From: Seminibacterium arietis
Lineage (GTDB): Bacteria > Pseudomonadota > Gammaproteobacteria > Enterobacterales > Pasteurellaceae
Assembly (NCBI RefSeq): GCF_042675725.1
Contig: NZ_JBHTJN010000010.1
Location: forward strand, 15,953 to 79,952
DNA length: 64,000 nucleotides
Reading direction: 5' to 3'
The notes beneath the pieces are model-generated. The model saw only the letters and a list, made by a program, of their open reading frames with translations, was not told the origin of the DNA and did no database searches. Below are positions 27,024 through 35,910 of the stretch, in pieces. How positions within the stretch are numbered: position 1 is the stretch's first letter; each line of letters starts with the position of its first letter. The translations under genes and the position numbers were made by a program.

Positions 27024-27713
27024 ATGGGCATAAATAATGAAAAATCTTTCTATACAAAACTAGTTCACTTTTTAGGTCAAGCATTGGGACCTAAATACGA
27101 GATTGTGTATCACGTTATCTCTAAAAGGGGATCTTACATTGCTGCTATTCATAACAATCATATCAGTGGGCGCACTCTTAATTCTCCACTAACTGCATTT
27201 GCTAGTCAGCTAATTCAAGATAAGGTTTATTTACAAAAGGATTTTATCCATAGCTATAAAGCGTCTGTTACTGGAAATAAAATAATAACGGGATCAACAT
27301 TCTTTATTAAAGATAAAGACAATGAGATAACAGGGTTGTTATGCATAAATTATGATAATACAGATATCAAAGAAAGCATCAACGCATTAATTAAGTTAGA
27401 AAATCTACAGAATTTTTTCTCTATAAATAATAACGAATTATCGAAAGAAACGTATTCACTCCAAAAAGAACATTCCCCAGATTTAGTTCTTGAGAATTTA
27501 AGTCAATCCATTGACGAGCTTGTTGAAAATGCTATTAGTGAGTATCAATCGAGTTATCATTTAACATCTACACAAAAAAGAGATTGTATTGAAAAAATAT
27601 ATATAAACGGTATTTTTAATATTAAAGGAGCAATTCCTGTAGTGGCAAAAATGTTAAATATATCGGAACCTAGCATATATCGCTATTTACAGAAAATAAA
27701 GATGTCAAAATAA
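27024..27713 (+). CDS. YheO/DauR-type PAS and helix-turn-helix regulator
   Basis: A 229-residue transcription regulator with an N-terminal YheO-like PAS domain (about 8-120, LGQALGPKYEIVYHVIS to GLLCINYDNTD) and a C-terminal helix-turn-helix (about 180-228) with GAIPVVAKMLNISEPSIYRYLQKIK. Relatives such as DauR control amino-acid catabolic genes. It is transcribed away from the four-gene operon across a 138-bp region of inverted repeats, so it probably controls that operon and itself. The gene is intact with GGGG before the ATG. Confidence 0.85.
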   Translation: MGINNEKSFYTKLVHFLGQALGPKYEIVYHVISKRGSYIAAIHNNHISGRTLNSPLTAFASQLIQDKVYLQKDFIHSYKASVTGNKIITGSTFFIKDKDNEITGLLCINYDNTDIKESINALIKLENLQNFFSINNNELSKETYSLQKEHSPDLVLENLSQSIDELVENAISEYQSSYHLTSTQKRDCIEKIYINGIFNIKGAIPVVAKMLNISEPSIYRYLQKIKMSK

Positions 27714-27743
27714 CTACATAATTTCAAATTTAGAATTCTTCTC

Positions 27744-27762
27744 GCCTCCTGCAAGAGGAGGC
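27744..27762. terminator. Stem-loop after the YheO-type regulator
   Basis: A GC-rich 7-bp stem GCCTCCT/AGGAGGC with loop GCAAG, 30 bp after the regulator stop codon. No T tract follows, so intrinsic termination is uncertain. Confidence 0.4.
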
Positions 27763-27892
27763 TGAATATAGCGTTAATGAGGTTATCAGTGAATTTCTGT
27801 TTCCGAGCAGTAAATTAAATTTTTCATAAAAACTTTATTAAGTTAGTGCTTTCTTTATCTCTGCAAAAATTTTCTTTATTACGTAGGTACTT

Positions 27893-27918
27893 AGCAAAAA
27901 ATATCTTTAAACAAAGAT
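27893..27918 (-). terminator. Terminator of the tRNA-Pro/tRNA-Arg transcript
   Basis: On the - strand, ATCTTT-GTTT-AAAGAT is followed by ATTTTTT, starting 7 nt after the tRNA-Arg CCA end. The stem is short but well placed. Confidence 0.6.
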
Positions 27919-27924
27919 GAATAA

Positions 27925-28001
27925 TGGCACGCCCTATTGGATTCGAACCAATGACCTACGGCTTAGAAGGCCGTTGCTCTATCCAGCTGAGCTAAGGGCG
28001 C
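27925..28001 (-). tRNA. tRNA-Arg (anticodon TCT)
   Basis: A 77-nt tRNA with encoded CCA. The acceptor pairs GCGCCCT with AGGGCGT, the D arm is GCTCAGCTGGATAGAGC, the anticodon loop CTTCTAA gives TCT, and the T arm contains GGTTCGAATCC. It is the second gene of a tRNA-Pro/tRNA-Arg pair, 24 bp after tRNA-Pro, and forms the right border of the accessory operon region. Confidence 0.96.
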
Positions 28002-28025
28002 ATTTACATTGGATATTAAAGGAAG

Positions 28026-28102
28026 TGGTCGGCGAGATAGGATTTGAACCTACGACCCACTGGTCCCAAACCAGTTGCGCTACCAAGCTGCGCTACTCGC
28101 CG
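28026..28102 (-). tRNA. tRNA-Pro (anticodon TGG)
   Basis: A 77-nt tRNA with encoded CCA. The acceptor pairs CGGCGAG with CTCGCCG, the anticodon stem-loop CTGGTTTGGGACCAG gives TGG, and the T arm contains GGTTCAAATCC. It is the first gene of the pair and has its own strong promoter just upstream. Confidence 0.96.
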
Positions 28103-28114
28103 AACGATGAGAGC

Positions 28115-28142
28115 ATTATAATTTGCTTTTGGATTCAGTCAA
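28115..28142 (-). promoter_or_regulatory. Promoter of the tRNA-Pro/tRNA-Arg pair
   Basis: On the - strand TTGACT (28137-28142) and TATAAT (28115-28120) are separated by 16 bp, with the predicted start a few bases before tRNA-Pro. Near-consensus and correctly placed. Confidence 0.75.
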
Positions 28143-28261
28143 TCAATTTTTTCTATTTTTCATTCAATCGCTTAAATTTATTTCAATTTAGCTTACATTT
28201 ACTTATTTTTTCTGACAGAATATGCTCACATTCCATCTATATCAATAAAAGGGAAAAATTG

Positions 28262-29113
28262 ATGAAAGCTGAAGTTCTTTCAGGTACTTTGTTATCGAAA
28301 CAGATTAAATCTGAAATTGCAGTTAAAATTCAACATCATATAGCTCAAGGAAAACGTAAACCTGGTCTAGCTGTCATTTTAGTTGGTGCGGATCCTGCTT
28401 CACAAATCTACGTGGGAAGTAAACGTAAAAGCTGTGAAGAGATTGGTATTTATTCAAAATCTTATGATTTACCTGAAGAAACTTCACAAATAGAGTTACT
28501 CGAATTAATCGATAAACTAAACCATGACGATACTATTGATGGCATTCTTGTGCAATTACCGTTACCTCAACACATTGACACAACAGCAGTAATTGAGAAA
28601 ATTTCACCAGAAAAAGACGTTGATGGATTTCACCCATATAACGTGGGGAGATTATGTCAACGCATTCCAACATTGCGAGCCTGTACACCTTATGGTGTGA
28701 TGAAGTTATTAGAAACGACAAAACTGGATTTTCACGGTAAGCATGCTGTAATTGTTGGAGCATCAAATATCGTCGGTCGTCCAATGGCATTGGAATTATT
28801 ACTTGCAGGTTGTACTGTTACTGTAACTCATCGTTTTACTGTTGATTTAGAAAAACACGTAAAACAAGCTGATATTCTAGTCGTTGCTGTAGGTAAACCA
28901 CACTTTATATCTGGTGAATGGATAAAAGAAGGTGCGGTGGTTATCGATGTCGGAATAAATCGTGTAGAAGGAAAACTGAAAGGCGATATTCAATACGAAG
29001 TGGCTAGCCAAAAGGCGGCGTTTATCACACCTGTTCCTGGTGGTGTAGGACCAATGACTGTTGCAATGCTAATGCAAAACACATTGACATCTTATGAGCG
29101 AGCTATAAGCTAA
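28262..29113 (+). CDS. folD: Methylenetetrahydrofolate dehydrogenase / cyclohydrolase FolD
   Basis: Bifunctional folate enzyme that interconverts 5,10-methylene- and 10-formyl-tetrahydrofolate using NADP+. The start at 28262 (MKAEVLSGTLLSKQIKSEI) has GGGA upstream and gives 283 residues, the usual length; the frame is open farther upstream only because it runs antisense through the tRNAs. Catalytic Tyr and Lys are in QIYVGSKRKSCEEIG, the substrate loop is DGILVQLPLP, the Rossmann motif is VIVGASNIVGRPMA, and the C-terminus contains TPVPGGVGPMTVAMLMQNT. Confidence 0.96.
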   Translation: MKAEVLSGTLLSKQIKSEIAVKIQHHIAQGKRKPGLAVILVGADPASQIYVGSKRKSCEEIGIYSKSYDLPEETSQIELLELIDKLNHDDTIDGILVQLPLPQHIDTTAVIEKISPEKDVDGFHPYNVGRLCQRIPTLRACTPYGVMKLLETTKLDFHGKHAVIVGASNIVGRPMALELLLAGCTVTVTHRFTVDLEKHVKQADILVVAVGKPHFISGEWIKEGAVVIDVGINRVEGKLKGDIQYEVASQKAAFITPVPGGVGPMTVAMLMQNTLTSYERAIS

Positions 29114-29163
29114 AGCCATTTTTAAACGAGCTGAGCCAATGATTTGTTGGTTAAAAGCTAATT

Positions 29164-30129
29164 TTATTTTTCAGCTAAAATTACCGCTCTTTTTGGAGCG
29201 GGATAACCCTCAATAGTTTTACTGTTATCCTGAGGATCAAGAAAATCAACCAAACTCTCATTTTCTAACCAGTCGGTTTTGCGTTGTTCGTGCAATGACG
29301 TAGTGGAAACATCAACACAGCGTACATTCCGAAAGCCTATTTTTTCTAGCCAATTAATGAGAGCTGCAACAGATGGAATAAAATAAATATTCTTCATTTT
29401 AGCATAACGATCTGTTGGTACAAGTACGCTGTTTACATCACCGTCAATTACTAACGTTTCTAATACTAACTCCCCTCCCTTAGTTAATTGATTTTTTAAT
29501 TGACTAAGGTGATCTAGTGGTGATTTACGATGATAAAACACCCCCATAGAAAACACTGTATCAAATGCACCCAGCGGTTGCATTTCTTCAATGCCTAGTG
29601 GAATTAAATTAGCCCTACGATCATTATTAAGTAATTTTCTCACAGCTTCAAACTGACAAAGAAAAAGTGCGGTAGGATCAATCCCCACTACCATTTTTGC
29701 TCCCTCACCAACCATTCTCCACATGTGGTAACCATTGCCACAACCTACATCAAGTATCATACGATCTTTTAGCGAGGATAGATGAGGTAAAATTCGCTGC
29801 CATTTAAAATCAGAACGCCATTCACAATCAATATGAATACCATGTAAATGATAAGGTCCCTTTCTCCAAGGCATTAATTGCTTAAGGTGATAAATAATCC
29901 GTTGTCGTTCGCCATCAGATAGAGAATTAGTACTATTAACCATTACAGCCGTTTTTAAATTAACATGTTCAGCTTGCAAGTGCGGTAGAAAATCGATCAC
30001 TTTTGACCACTTTTCATATTCACCATGTGGCTGTTGTTGCCATTGTTTAAGTTGGAGCGGTAAAGTTTCTAACCATGCTGATAAGTTTGTTGTAGCAATT
30101 TGTTTATAAAACGGGCGGAAATCGATCAT
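29164..30129 (-). CDS. cmoB: tRNA U34 carboxymethyltransferase CmoB
   Basis: Transfers a carboxymethyl group from carboxy-S-adenosylmethionine to 5-hydroxyuridine at tRNA position 34, forming cmo5U. It has 321 residues (E. coli 323). The SAM-fold motif I is RMILDVGCGNGYHMWRM, with the downstream FDTVFSMGVFYHRKSPLDHL typical of CmoB. CmoA, which makes the cofactor, is not adjacent in this window. It is convergent with folD and divergent from rng. Confidence 0.95.
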   Translation of the reverse strand: MIDFRPFYKQIATTNLSAWLETLPLQLKQWQQQPHGEYEKWSKVIDFLPHLQAEHVNLKTAVMVNSTNSLSDGERQRIIYHLKQLMPWRKGPYHLHGIHIDCEWRSDFKWQRILPHLSSLKDRMILDVGCGNGYHMWRMVGEGAKMVVGIDPTALFLCQFEAVRKLLNNDRRANLIPLGIEEMQPLGAFDTVFSMGVFYHRKSPLDHLSQLKNQLTKGGELVLETLVIDGDVNSVLVPTDRYAKMKNIYFIPSVAALINWLEKIGFRNVRCVDVSTTSLHEQRKTDWLENESLVDFLDPQDNSKTIEGYPAPKRAVILAEK

Positions 30130-30255
30130 AATAAGGCTTTATTAGTTTATATCTATCTAAATTTTGAAGAATATCGCATTTTATCTCATTTACCTCTATT
30201 ATTCTATTTTCCTTTTCGATAGACTAAACCAAAATCAGATTAGTTGTTATGAATT

Positions 30256-31731
30256 ATGGAATCAGTTGAAATTTTAGTGAATATTACTCCAAGTGAAACC
30301 CGTATCGCTTTAATCGAAACGGGAATCTTAAAAGAAGTGCATATTGAACGACAAGCAAAACGAGGCATTGTTGGTAATATTTATAAAGGTCGAGTCACTC
30401 GCGTATTACCTGGTATGCAATCAGCTTTTGTTGATATTGGTTTAGAAAAAGCTGCATTTTTGCACGCTTCTGATATTGTTTCCTACACAGAATGCGTTGA
30501 TGAAAATGAGCAAAAGCAATTTGCAGTAAAAGATATTACTGAATTAGTACGAGAAGGACAGGATCTCGTTGTGCAAGTAGTAAAAGATCCTTTAGGTACA
30601 AAAGGTGCGAGATTAACTACCGATATTACTTTACCGTCTCGTTATTTAGTATTCATGCCTGAAAATAGCCACGTTGGAGTATCACAACGAATTGAAACCG
30701 AAGAAGAACGTGCAAGACTAAAAACGCTAGTCTTACCGTTATGTGATGAATTAGGTGGTTTTATTGTTCGCACTGCTGCTGAAGGCGTTACTGAAGAAGA
30801 ATTAATACAAGATGCAGAGTTTTTAAAACGCTTATGGCGAAAAGTGATAGAACGTCGTAAAAAATATCCTGCACGCTCTATGTTGTATGGTGAATTAGCC
30901 TTAACACAACGTGTTTTACGAGATTTTATTGGCGTAGGATTAGAAAAAATTCGTATTGATTCTAAACTCTGTTTTGCAGATGTGAAACAATTTACTGAAG
31001 AATTTATGCCTGCACTCACAGACAAACTGTCACTTTATTCAGGAAATGAACCGCTCTTTGACATATATGGTGTAGAAAAAGCGATTCAAATTGCCTTGGA
31101 CAAACGCGTTGATTTAAAATCTGGTGGCTATTTAATTATTGAGCAAACGGAGGCTATGACAACGATTGATATCAATACAGGTGCTTTTGTTGGACACCGT
31201 AATTTAGAAGAAACTATTTTTAACACTAATATTGAAGCTACTAAAGCCATTGCTCAGCAACTACAGTTACGAAATTTAGGCGGTATTATTATCATTGATT
31301 TCATTGATATGCAAACTGAAGAACATCGCCTTCGTGTATTAGAATCTTTACAAGAAGCTTTATCAAGAGATCGAGTTAAAACGAATGTTAATGGTTTTAC
31401 TCAATTAGGATTAGTAGAAATGACTCGTAAACGAACAAGAGAAAGCTTAGAACATGTACTTTGTGGCGAATGTATCTCTTGTAAAGGTAGAGGACGAGTA
31501 AAAACGGTAGAAACAGTCTGCTATGAAATTATGCGTGAAATTATTCGAGTTAATCACTTATTTTCTAGTGAACAATTTGTAGTTTACGCTTCAAGAGCGG
31601 TTGCAGATTATTTAATTAATGAGGAAAGCCATGGACTACTTGCTGAACTAGAAGTTTTTATTGGAAAACAAATTCAAATTAAAACGGAAGTTTTTTATAA
31701 TCAAGAACAATTTGACGTAATTGTCATGTAG
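30256..31731 (+). CDS. rng: Ribonuclease G
   Basis: Single-strand endoribonuclease that matures the 16S rRNA 5' end and degrades mRNA. The 491 residues comprise an N-terminal S1 domain (GIVGNIYKGRVTRVLPGMQSA-type core, about 39-125), a 5'-sensor region, a DNase I-like catalytic domain with Asp in TTIDINTGAF and IIIIDFIDMQ, and the Zn-link cysteines in CGECISCKGRG. It lacks the long C-terminal tail of RNase E, supporting the rng assignment. tldD follows downstream, the usual context. Confidence 0.95.
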   Translation: MESVEILVNITPSETRIALIETGILKEVHIERQAKRGIVGNIYKGRVTRVLPGMQSAFVDIGLEKAAFLHASDIVSYTECVDENEQKQFAVKDITELVREGQDLVVQVVKDPLGTKGARLTTDITLPSRYLVFMPENSHVGVSQRIETEEERARLKTLVLPLCDELGGFIVRTAAEGVTEEELIQDAEFLKRLWRKVIERRKKYPARSMLYGELALTQRVLRDFIGVGLEKIRIDSKLCFADVKQFTEEFMPALTDKLSLYSGNEPLFDIYGVEKAIQIALDKRVDLKSGGYLIIEQTEAMTTIDINTGAFVGHRNLEETIFNTNIEATKAIAQQLQLRNLGGIIIIDFIDMQTEEHRLRVLESLQEALSRDRVKTNVNGFTQLGLVEMTRKRTRESLEHVLCGECISCKGRGRVKTVETVCYEIMREIIRVNHLFSSEQFVVYASRAVADYLINEESHGLLAELEVFIGKQIQIKTEVFYNQEQFDVIVM

Positions 31732-31824
31732 CACTGCGGATAGCGAAAATACTAAAATACGACCGAACTTTTGAACTGTTCTCTTAGCCTAAAGAGAATT
31801 TTAATTTTTAATGACGAGACTATG

Positions 31825-33279
31825 ATGCTAAATAAAGTTACTGAATCCCTCTTAACCTCAAGCCGTATATCGATTTCCGATTTACCAAATATTTTTGATC
31901 TTATTTTTGAACGTAACATTGATTATGCCGATTTATTTTTTCAACTCAGCCAAGATGAAAACTGGATATTAGAAGACGGTATTATCCGTGAAGGAGGCTT
32001 TCACATTGATCGTGGCGTTGGCGTACGTGCAATAAGTGGCGAGAAAACTGGCTTCGCATACTCAGATCAGATTAAATTAGCTCAATTGCAACAATGTGCG
32101 GGAGCAGTAAAAGCTATCACCAAAACTAAGCAAAACACTATTATCACTCCTATCGCTTTTAATCCTATTAAGCCACAGCTACGCTACCAGCCACTCAACC
32201 CACTTGAAACGCTTAGCAAAGAGAAGAAAATCGAATTGTTACATTTAATTGATCGTACTGCATGGGCAGAAGATCCTCGTGTCACTAAAGTAACCGCAGG
32301 ATTAACCGCTCTTTATGAAGAAGTGTTAGTGGCTGCTACCGATGGCACGTTAGCTGCAGATATTCGACCATTAGTGAGATTATCAGTGTCTGTTCTAGTA
32401 GAGCAGAATGGAAAGCGAGAATATGGTGGAGCTGGTGGCGGAGGTCGTGTTAGCTTAGATTGGTTTTTTCAAAACTACAAAGGAGAACAACGGGCAGTAC
32501 ATTACGCTAAAGAAGCCGTTCGTCAAGCATTAGTCAATCTGACTGCTGTGGCCGCACCAGCAGGATCTCTTCCTGTGGTACTTGGTGCAGGCTGGCCTGG
32601 TGTATTACTGCATGAGGCTGTTGGACATGGTTTAGAGGGGGACTTTAATCGTAAAGGCAATTCCTTTTTCAGCGATAAAATAGGGGAATTAGTTACATCA
32701 CCACTTTGCACTATTGTTGATGATGGCACAGTACAAGATCGTCGAGGTTCAGTGACCATTGATGATGAAGGCGTACCAAGTCAGTATAATGTTTTAGTTA
32801 AAGATGGTATCTTACAAGGTTACATGCAAGACAAAATGAATGCTCGCTTGATGGGAGTATCTCCTACGGGTAATGGACGACGTGAAAGTTACGCACACCT
32901 GCCAATGCCACGTATGACGAACACTTATATGCTCGCAGGGAAAAGCAAAATGGAAGATCTAATCGCCTCTGTAGATTACGGTATTTTTGCACCGCACTTT
33001 GGTGGTGGGCAAGTGGATATAACTTCTGGTAAATTCGTATTTTCCACTGCCGAAGCTTATTTAATTGAAAATGGTAAATTAACAAAACCAGTAAAAGGGG
33101 CAACTTTAATTGGAAACGGCATTGATGTTATGCAAAATATCTCTATGGTTGCAGATAATCCAGAGTTAGATACTGGCGTTGGCGTGTGTGGCAAAGCAGG
33201 ACAAAGTATCCCCGTTGGAGTAGGACAACCAGCACTAAAAATCGAAAAAATTACTGTAGGCGGTACAAGTACAGAATAG
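31825..33279 (+). CDS. tldD: Metalloprotease TldD
   Basis: Zn-dependent protease that acts with TldE/PmbA in peptide processing and antitoxin turnover. The metal site HEAVGHGLEGDF begins near residue 263. I place the start at the second of two adjacent ATGs (31825) because GAGA is 5 nt upstream, giving 484 residues; 31822 is nearly as good. The Gly-rich GAGGGGRVS and C-terminal GVGQPALKIEKITVGGT are typical of the family. It follows rng by about 95 bp. PmbA is not in the window. Confidence 0.95.
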   Translation: MLNKVTESLLTSSRISISDLPNIFDLIFERNIDYADLFFQLSQDENWILEDGIIREGGFHIDRGVGVRAISGEKTGFAYSDQIKLAQLQQCAGAVKAITKTKQNTIITPIAFNPIKPQLRYQPLNPLETLSKEKKIELLHLIDRTAWAEDPRVTKVTAGLTALYEEVLVAATDGTLAADIRPLVRLSVSVLVEQNGKREYGGAGGGGRVSLDWFFQNYKGEQRAVHYAKEAVRQALVNLTAVAAPAGSLPVVLGAGWPGVLLHEAVGHGLEGDFNRKGNSFFSDKIGELVTSPLCTIVDDGTVQDRRGSVTIDDEGVPSQYNVLVKDGILQGYMQDKMNARLMGVSPTGNGRRESYAHLPMPRMTNTYMLAGKSKMEDLIASVDYGIFAPHFGGGQVDITSGKFVFSTAEAYLIENGKLTKPVKGATLIGNGIDVMQNISMVADNPELDTGVGVCGKAGQSIPVGVGQPALKIEKITVGGTSTE

Positions 33280-33319
33280 TTGTGTAACTCTCATTAAAAA
33301 AGCACTAAGAAAATTTAGC

Positions 33320-33356
33320 ACCCTACTGATTAAAGCAAGTAGGGTTATTTTTATTA
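33320..33356. terminator. Terminator between tldD and xseA
   Basis: ACCCTACT (33320-33327) pairs with AGTAGGGT (33338-33345), and a T-rich tract follows on the + strand. It lies between convergent genes. Some A residues upstream would allow weaker function in the reverse direction. Confidence 0.75.
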
Positions 33357-33362
33357 TTAATC

Positions 33363-34703
33363 TTATTGATCCACTTTAATTTCTTCAACTTGACTTATTA
33401 CTATTCCATCAACAAAACGCAGATAAATCTTTTCTCCTGAAACAACTTGTGAAACAGAGGTAATCGCATTTCCTTTTTCTGTTTGCACTAGTGAGTAACC
33501 ACGTGATAATACTTTCAGTGGACTTAAGCTGTCCAGCTTACTACAAGTTGTGACTAGTTGATGTTGTTTTGCTGTAAACGTTTTATTTACAGCAGAATCC
33601 AACCGCACTCTAAGCTTTGATACATATAACTGCTGTTGATGAATACGATATAACAAAAGATTAATATTTAAACGCTTATAAAGCACAGCAAATTTGTGGT
33701 ATTTTTTATCTCTCTGATAACGCATTGCTTGCTGTAATCTGTGAGTAAGCTGTTGCAAATTATATTTTTGTATCATTAGCTTCGTTTGTGGATGCTGATT
33801 TTTTAAACGTTCTAAAAGATGTTGTAACTGCTGTTTTTTCAACACAAAAAAACGATCGAAAGCTATTTCTAAACGTTGCTTACGATCCAAAATCCGATTC
33901 AATAATTCTTGCTGATCACGACTCACTAACTCCGCGGCTGCTGATGGTGTTGCGGCCCGCAAATCTGCTACAAAATCAGCAATTGTGACATCTGTTTCAT
34001 GTCCTACAGCACTAATAATAGGTATATTAGAACAAAAAATGGCTCTTGCCACAATTTCTTCATTGAAACACCATAAATCTTCTAATGATCCGCCCCCTCG
34101 TCCAACAATCAAAACATCAACCTCATTGCGACGATTCGCAATTTCAATAGCTTGTACGATTTCAGCAGCAGCGTCTTTACCCTGTACCGCTGTTGGATAA
34201 ATAATTACTTTTAGGCTAGGATCACGACGTTTTAGAATATGCAGAATATCTTGCAGAGCAGCTCCCGTTGCAGAAGTCACTACGCCAATCGTTTTACAAA
34301 AGTGCGGTAATTTTTTTTTCAGATTTTGTGCAAATAACCCTTCTGAGGATAATTTAATTTTTAATGCCTCAAACTGCTGTTGCAATAACCCCTCACCTGC
34401 AGGATGCATGCTATCAATAATTAATTGATAATCACCTCTTGGCTCGTACAAACTAACGGCTCCTCTCACCAGTACTTGCATGCCGTTTTGCGGATGAAAT
34501 GTAACTCTACTGTTTTTCATTCTAAACATAGCACAACGAATTTGTGCATTTTCATCTTTCAAAGTCAAATACCAGTGACCTGAAACTGGTTGACTAAAAT
34601 TAGAAATTTCCCCTGTTAACCAAATCAACTTCCATTCACGTTCTAATAAACCGCGAACTGATTGATTCAAACGAGAAACTGAATAAATTTCATTATCTTG
34701 CAT
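33363..34703 (-). CDS. xseA: Exodeoxyribonuclease VII large subunit
   Basis: Catalytic subunit of ExoVII, which degrades single-stranded DNA in both directions. I start at 34703 (MQDNEIYSVSRLNQSVRGLL), where GGAG of the upstream gene end is at good spacing, giving 446 residues. The N-terminal OB-fold (about 15-105) is followed by the catalytic domain with GVVTSATGAALQDI and GRGGGSLEDLWCFNEE, then a long coiled-coil region that binds XseB. XseB is not adjacent. The start follows directly on the roxA stop, showing coupling. Confidence 0.95.
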   Translation of the reverse strand: MQDNEIYSVSRLNQSVRGLLEREWKLIWLTGEISNFSQPVSGHWYLTLKDENAQIRCAMFRMKNSRVTFHPQNGMQVLVRGAVSLYEPRGDYQLIIDSMHPAGEGLLQQQFEALKIKLSSEGLFAQNLKKKLPHFCKTIGVVTSATGAALQDILHILKRRDPSLKVIIYPTAVQGKDAAAEIVQAIEIANRRNEVDVLIVGRGGGSLEDLWCFNEEIVARAIFCSNIPIISAVGHETDVTIADFVADLRAATPSAAAELVSRDQQELLNRILDRKQRLEIAFDRFFVLKKQQLQHLLERLKNQHPQTKLMIQKYNLQQLTHRLQQAMRYQRDKKYHKFAVLYKRLNINLLLYRIHQQQLYVSKLRVRLDSAVNKTFTAKQHQLVTTCSKLDSLSPLKVLSRGYSLVQTEKGNAITSVSQVVSGEKIYLRFVDGIVISQVEEIKVDQ

Positions 34704-34705
34704 TA

Positions 34706-35905
34706 TTACTCCAGTAATATCCAACCATCATCAAACCAATTGCATAAGCTATCAATTAATAATTCTAGTTTAGTTTCAGGCACTTTTTCATTTCTACACG
34801 CATTTTGTAAGTCTATAAATCTCAAGCTTTTGCCATCGGCTAGTTGTTGCAATACTTGTTTTTCTGTACTATTTAGCTCATCTAACCACTCACCGTTAGC
34901 GTAAATTTGCAGAGGATTTTCAGTGTAAACTAGTTTACAATTATTATCTTGTTTAATCACGGCGTTTTCTTCTCTTAATAATTTACGAACATCATCAGGA
35001 TCAAAAACTTCTCCTGTGGTTAATAATTCATAACGGCGAGAACTCACTAACATTGCGACAGCATGTTCAAATAATGAATCAAATTCTGTAGAGTTTGCAA
35101 GATTAGTTAAAAATTGATGTTTCATTTCTGCTACTGTTGATGGTAAAAGATGCCCTGTATTTTGTAATTCAATTGGTAACCGCAAAGGAATATTAAATTT
35201 CGTTAAATCAATATCAAGTTGCTGATGACAAACACTATGATTAACTTGAGCCAATACATCCTTCAAATTAGGATAACGCAAACCAAAAGAGAAAGTTAAG
35301 CAGTCATCTTGAGCAACACCATAGTGAGATAAGCGAGAAGGAACGTACAACACATCACCTGGTGCCATCACTTCGTCTAGCACTAATTCTCCCATTTCAT
35401 CAAAAATTCGAATAGGCTGATTTGGTTTAAATTCTGTTGTTGGATCGCACCATTTCCCTAACTGCCAACGACGATGACCATAACCTTGCACTAAAAAAAC
35501 ATCATATTCATCATAGTGTTTTCCAACTGAACCACCTTTAGGTGCATAAGACACCATAATATCATCACGTTGCCATTGAGGAATAAAAGAAAAAGCCTCC
35601 CAAAGCTCACTCAGTTCTGTTGACCATTGCTCCATATTCTGCACTAGAACTGTCCATTTGGGAGGAAGTTCAGCAAAATCGACCGCACTTAGTGGGCTAC
35701 ACTGTAGTTGCCAATCATCATCAGCATATTGCTTCAATAAACGAGCTGTAACATCTTCTTGTTGAGCTAATTCAATAATATCCTGAGGTTCAAATTTCCC
35801 CACAATTTGTGGTAAGCCATTGCGTATAAGTAGCGGTTTTTTCTGCCAATAATCACGTAAAAAAATTTCAGCACTAATATGATTCGGTAAACAAAATCCA
35901 GCCAT
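34706..35905 (-). CDS. roxA: Ribosomal protein uL16 arginine hydroxylase RoxA
   Basis: Cupin/JmjC-type 2-oxoglutarate and Fe(II) oxygenase (YcfD) that hydroxylates an arginine of ribosomal protein L16. It has 399 residues from the ATG at 35905 (a GTG sits just before it). The iron ligands His130 and Asp132 are in GKHYDEYDVFLVQG and a third His in PSRLSHYGVAQ, positions offset by five from E. coli. The C-terminal winged-helix is present. It lies between rnfH and xseA with almost no gaps, so all are probably one transcript. Confidence 0.93.
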   Translation of the reverse strand: MAGFCLPNHISAEIFLRDYWQKKPLLIRNGLPQIVGKFEPQDIIELAQQEDVTARLLKQYADDDWQLQCSPLSAVDFAELPPKWTVLVQNMEQWSTELSELWEAFSFIPQWQRDDIMVSYAPKGGSVGKHYDEYDVFLVQGYGHRRWQLGKWCDPTTEFKPNQPIRIFDEMGELVLDEVMAPGDVLYVPSRLSHYGVAQDDCLTFSFGLRYPNLKDVLAQVNHSVCHQQLDIDLTKFNIPLRLPIELQNTGHLLPSTVAEMKHQFLTNLANSTEFDSLFEHAVAMLVSSRRYELLTTGEVFDPDDVRKLLREENAVIKQDNNCKLVYTENPLQIYANGEWLDELNSTEKQVLQQLADGKSLRFIDLQNACRNEKVPETKLELLIDSLCNWFDDGWILLE

Positions 35906-35910
35906 CACTA

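Noticed and set aside
21430..28001. Integrative element with attachment sites at the tRNA genes
   Set aside because: No integrase, no repeat of either tRNA 3' end and no transposase remnants are visible; only the position between tRNAs and the absence of uptake signals point to transfer.
27917..28261. Open frame running from the tRNA-Arg/tRNA-Pro region into folD
   Set aside because: It is antisense to two tRNA genes and only an upstream extension of folD; the ribosome site and family start are at 28262.
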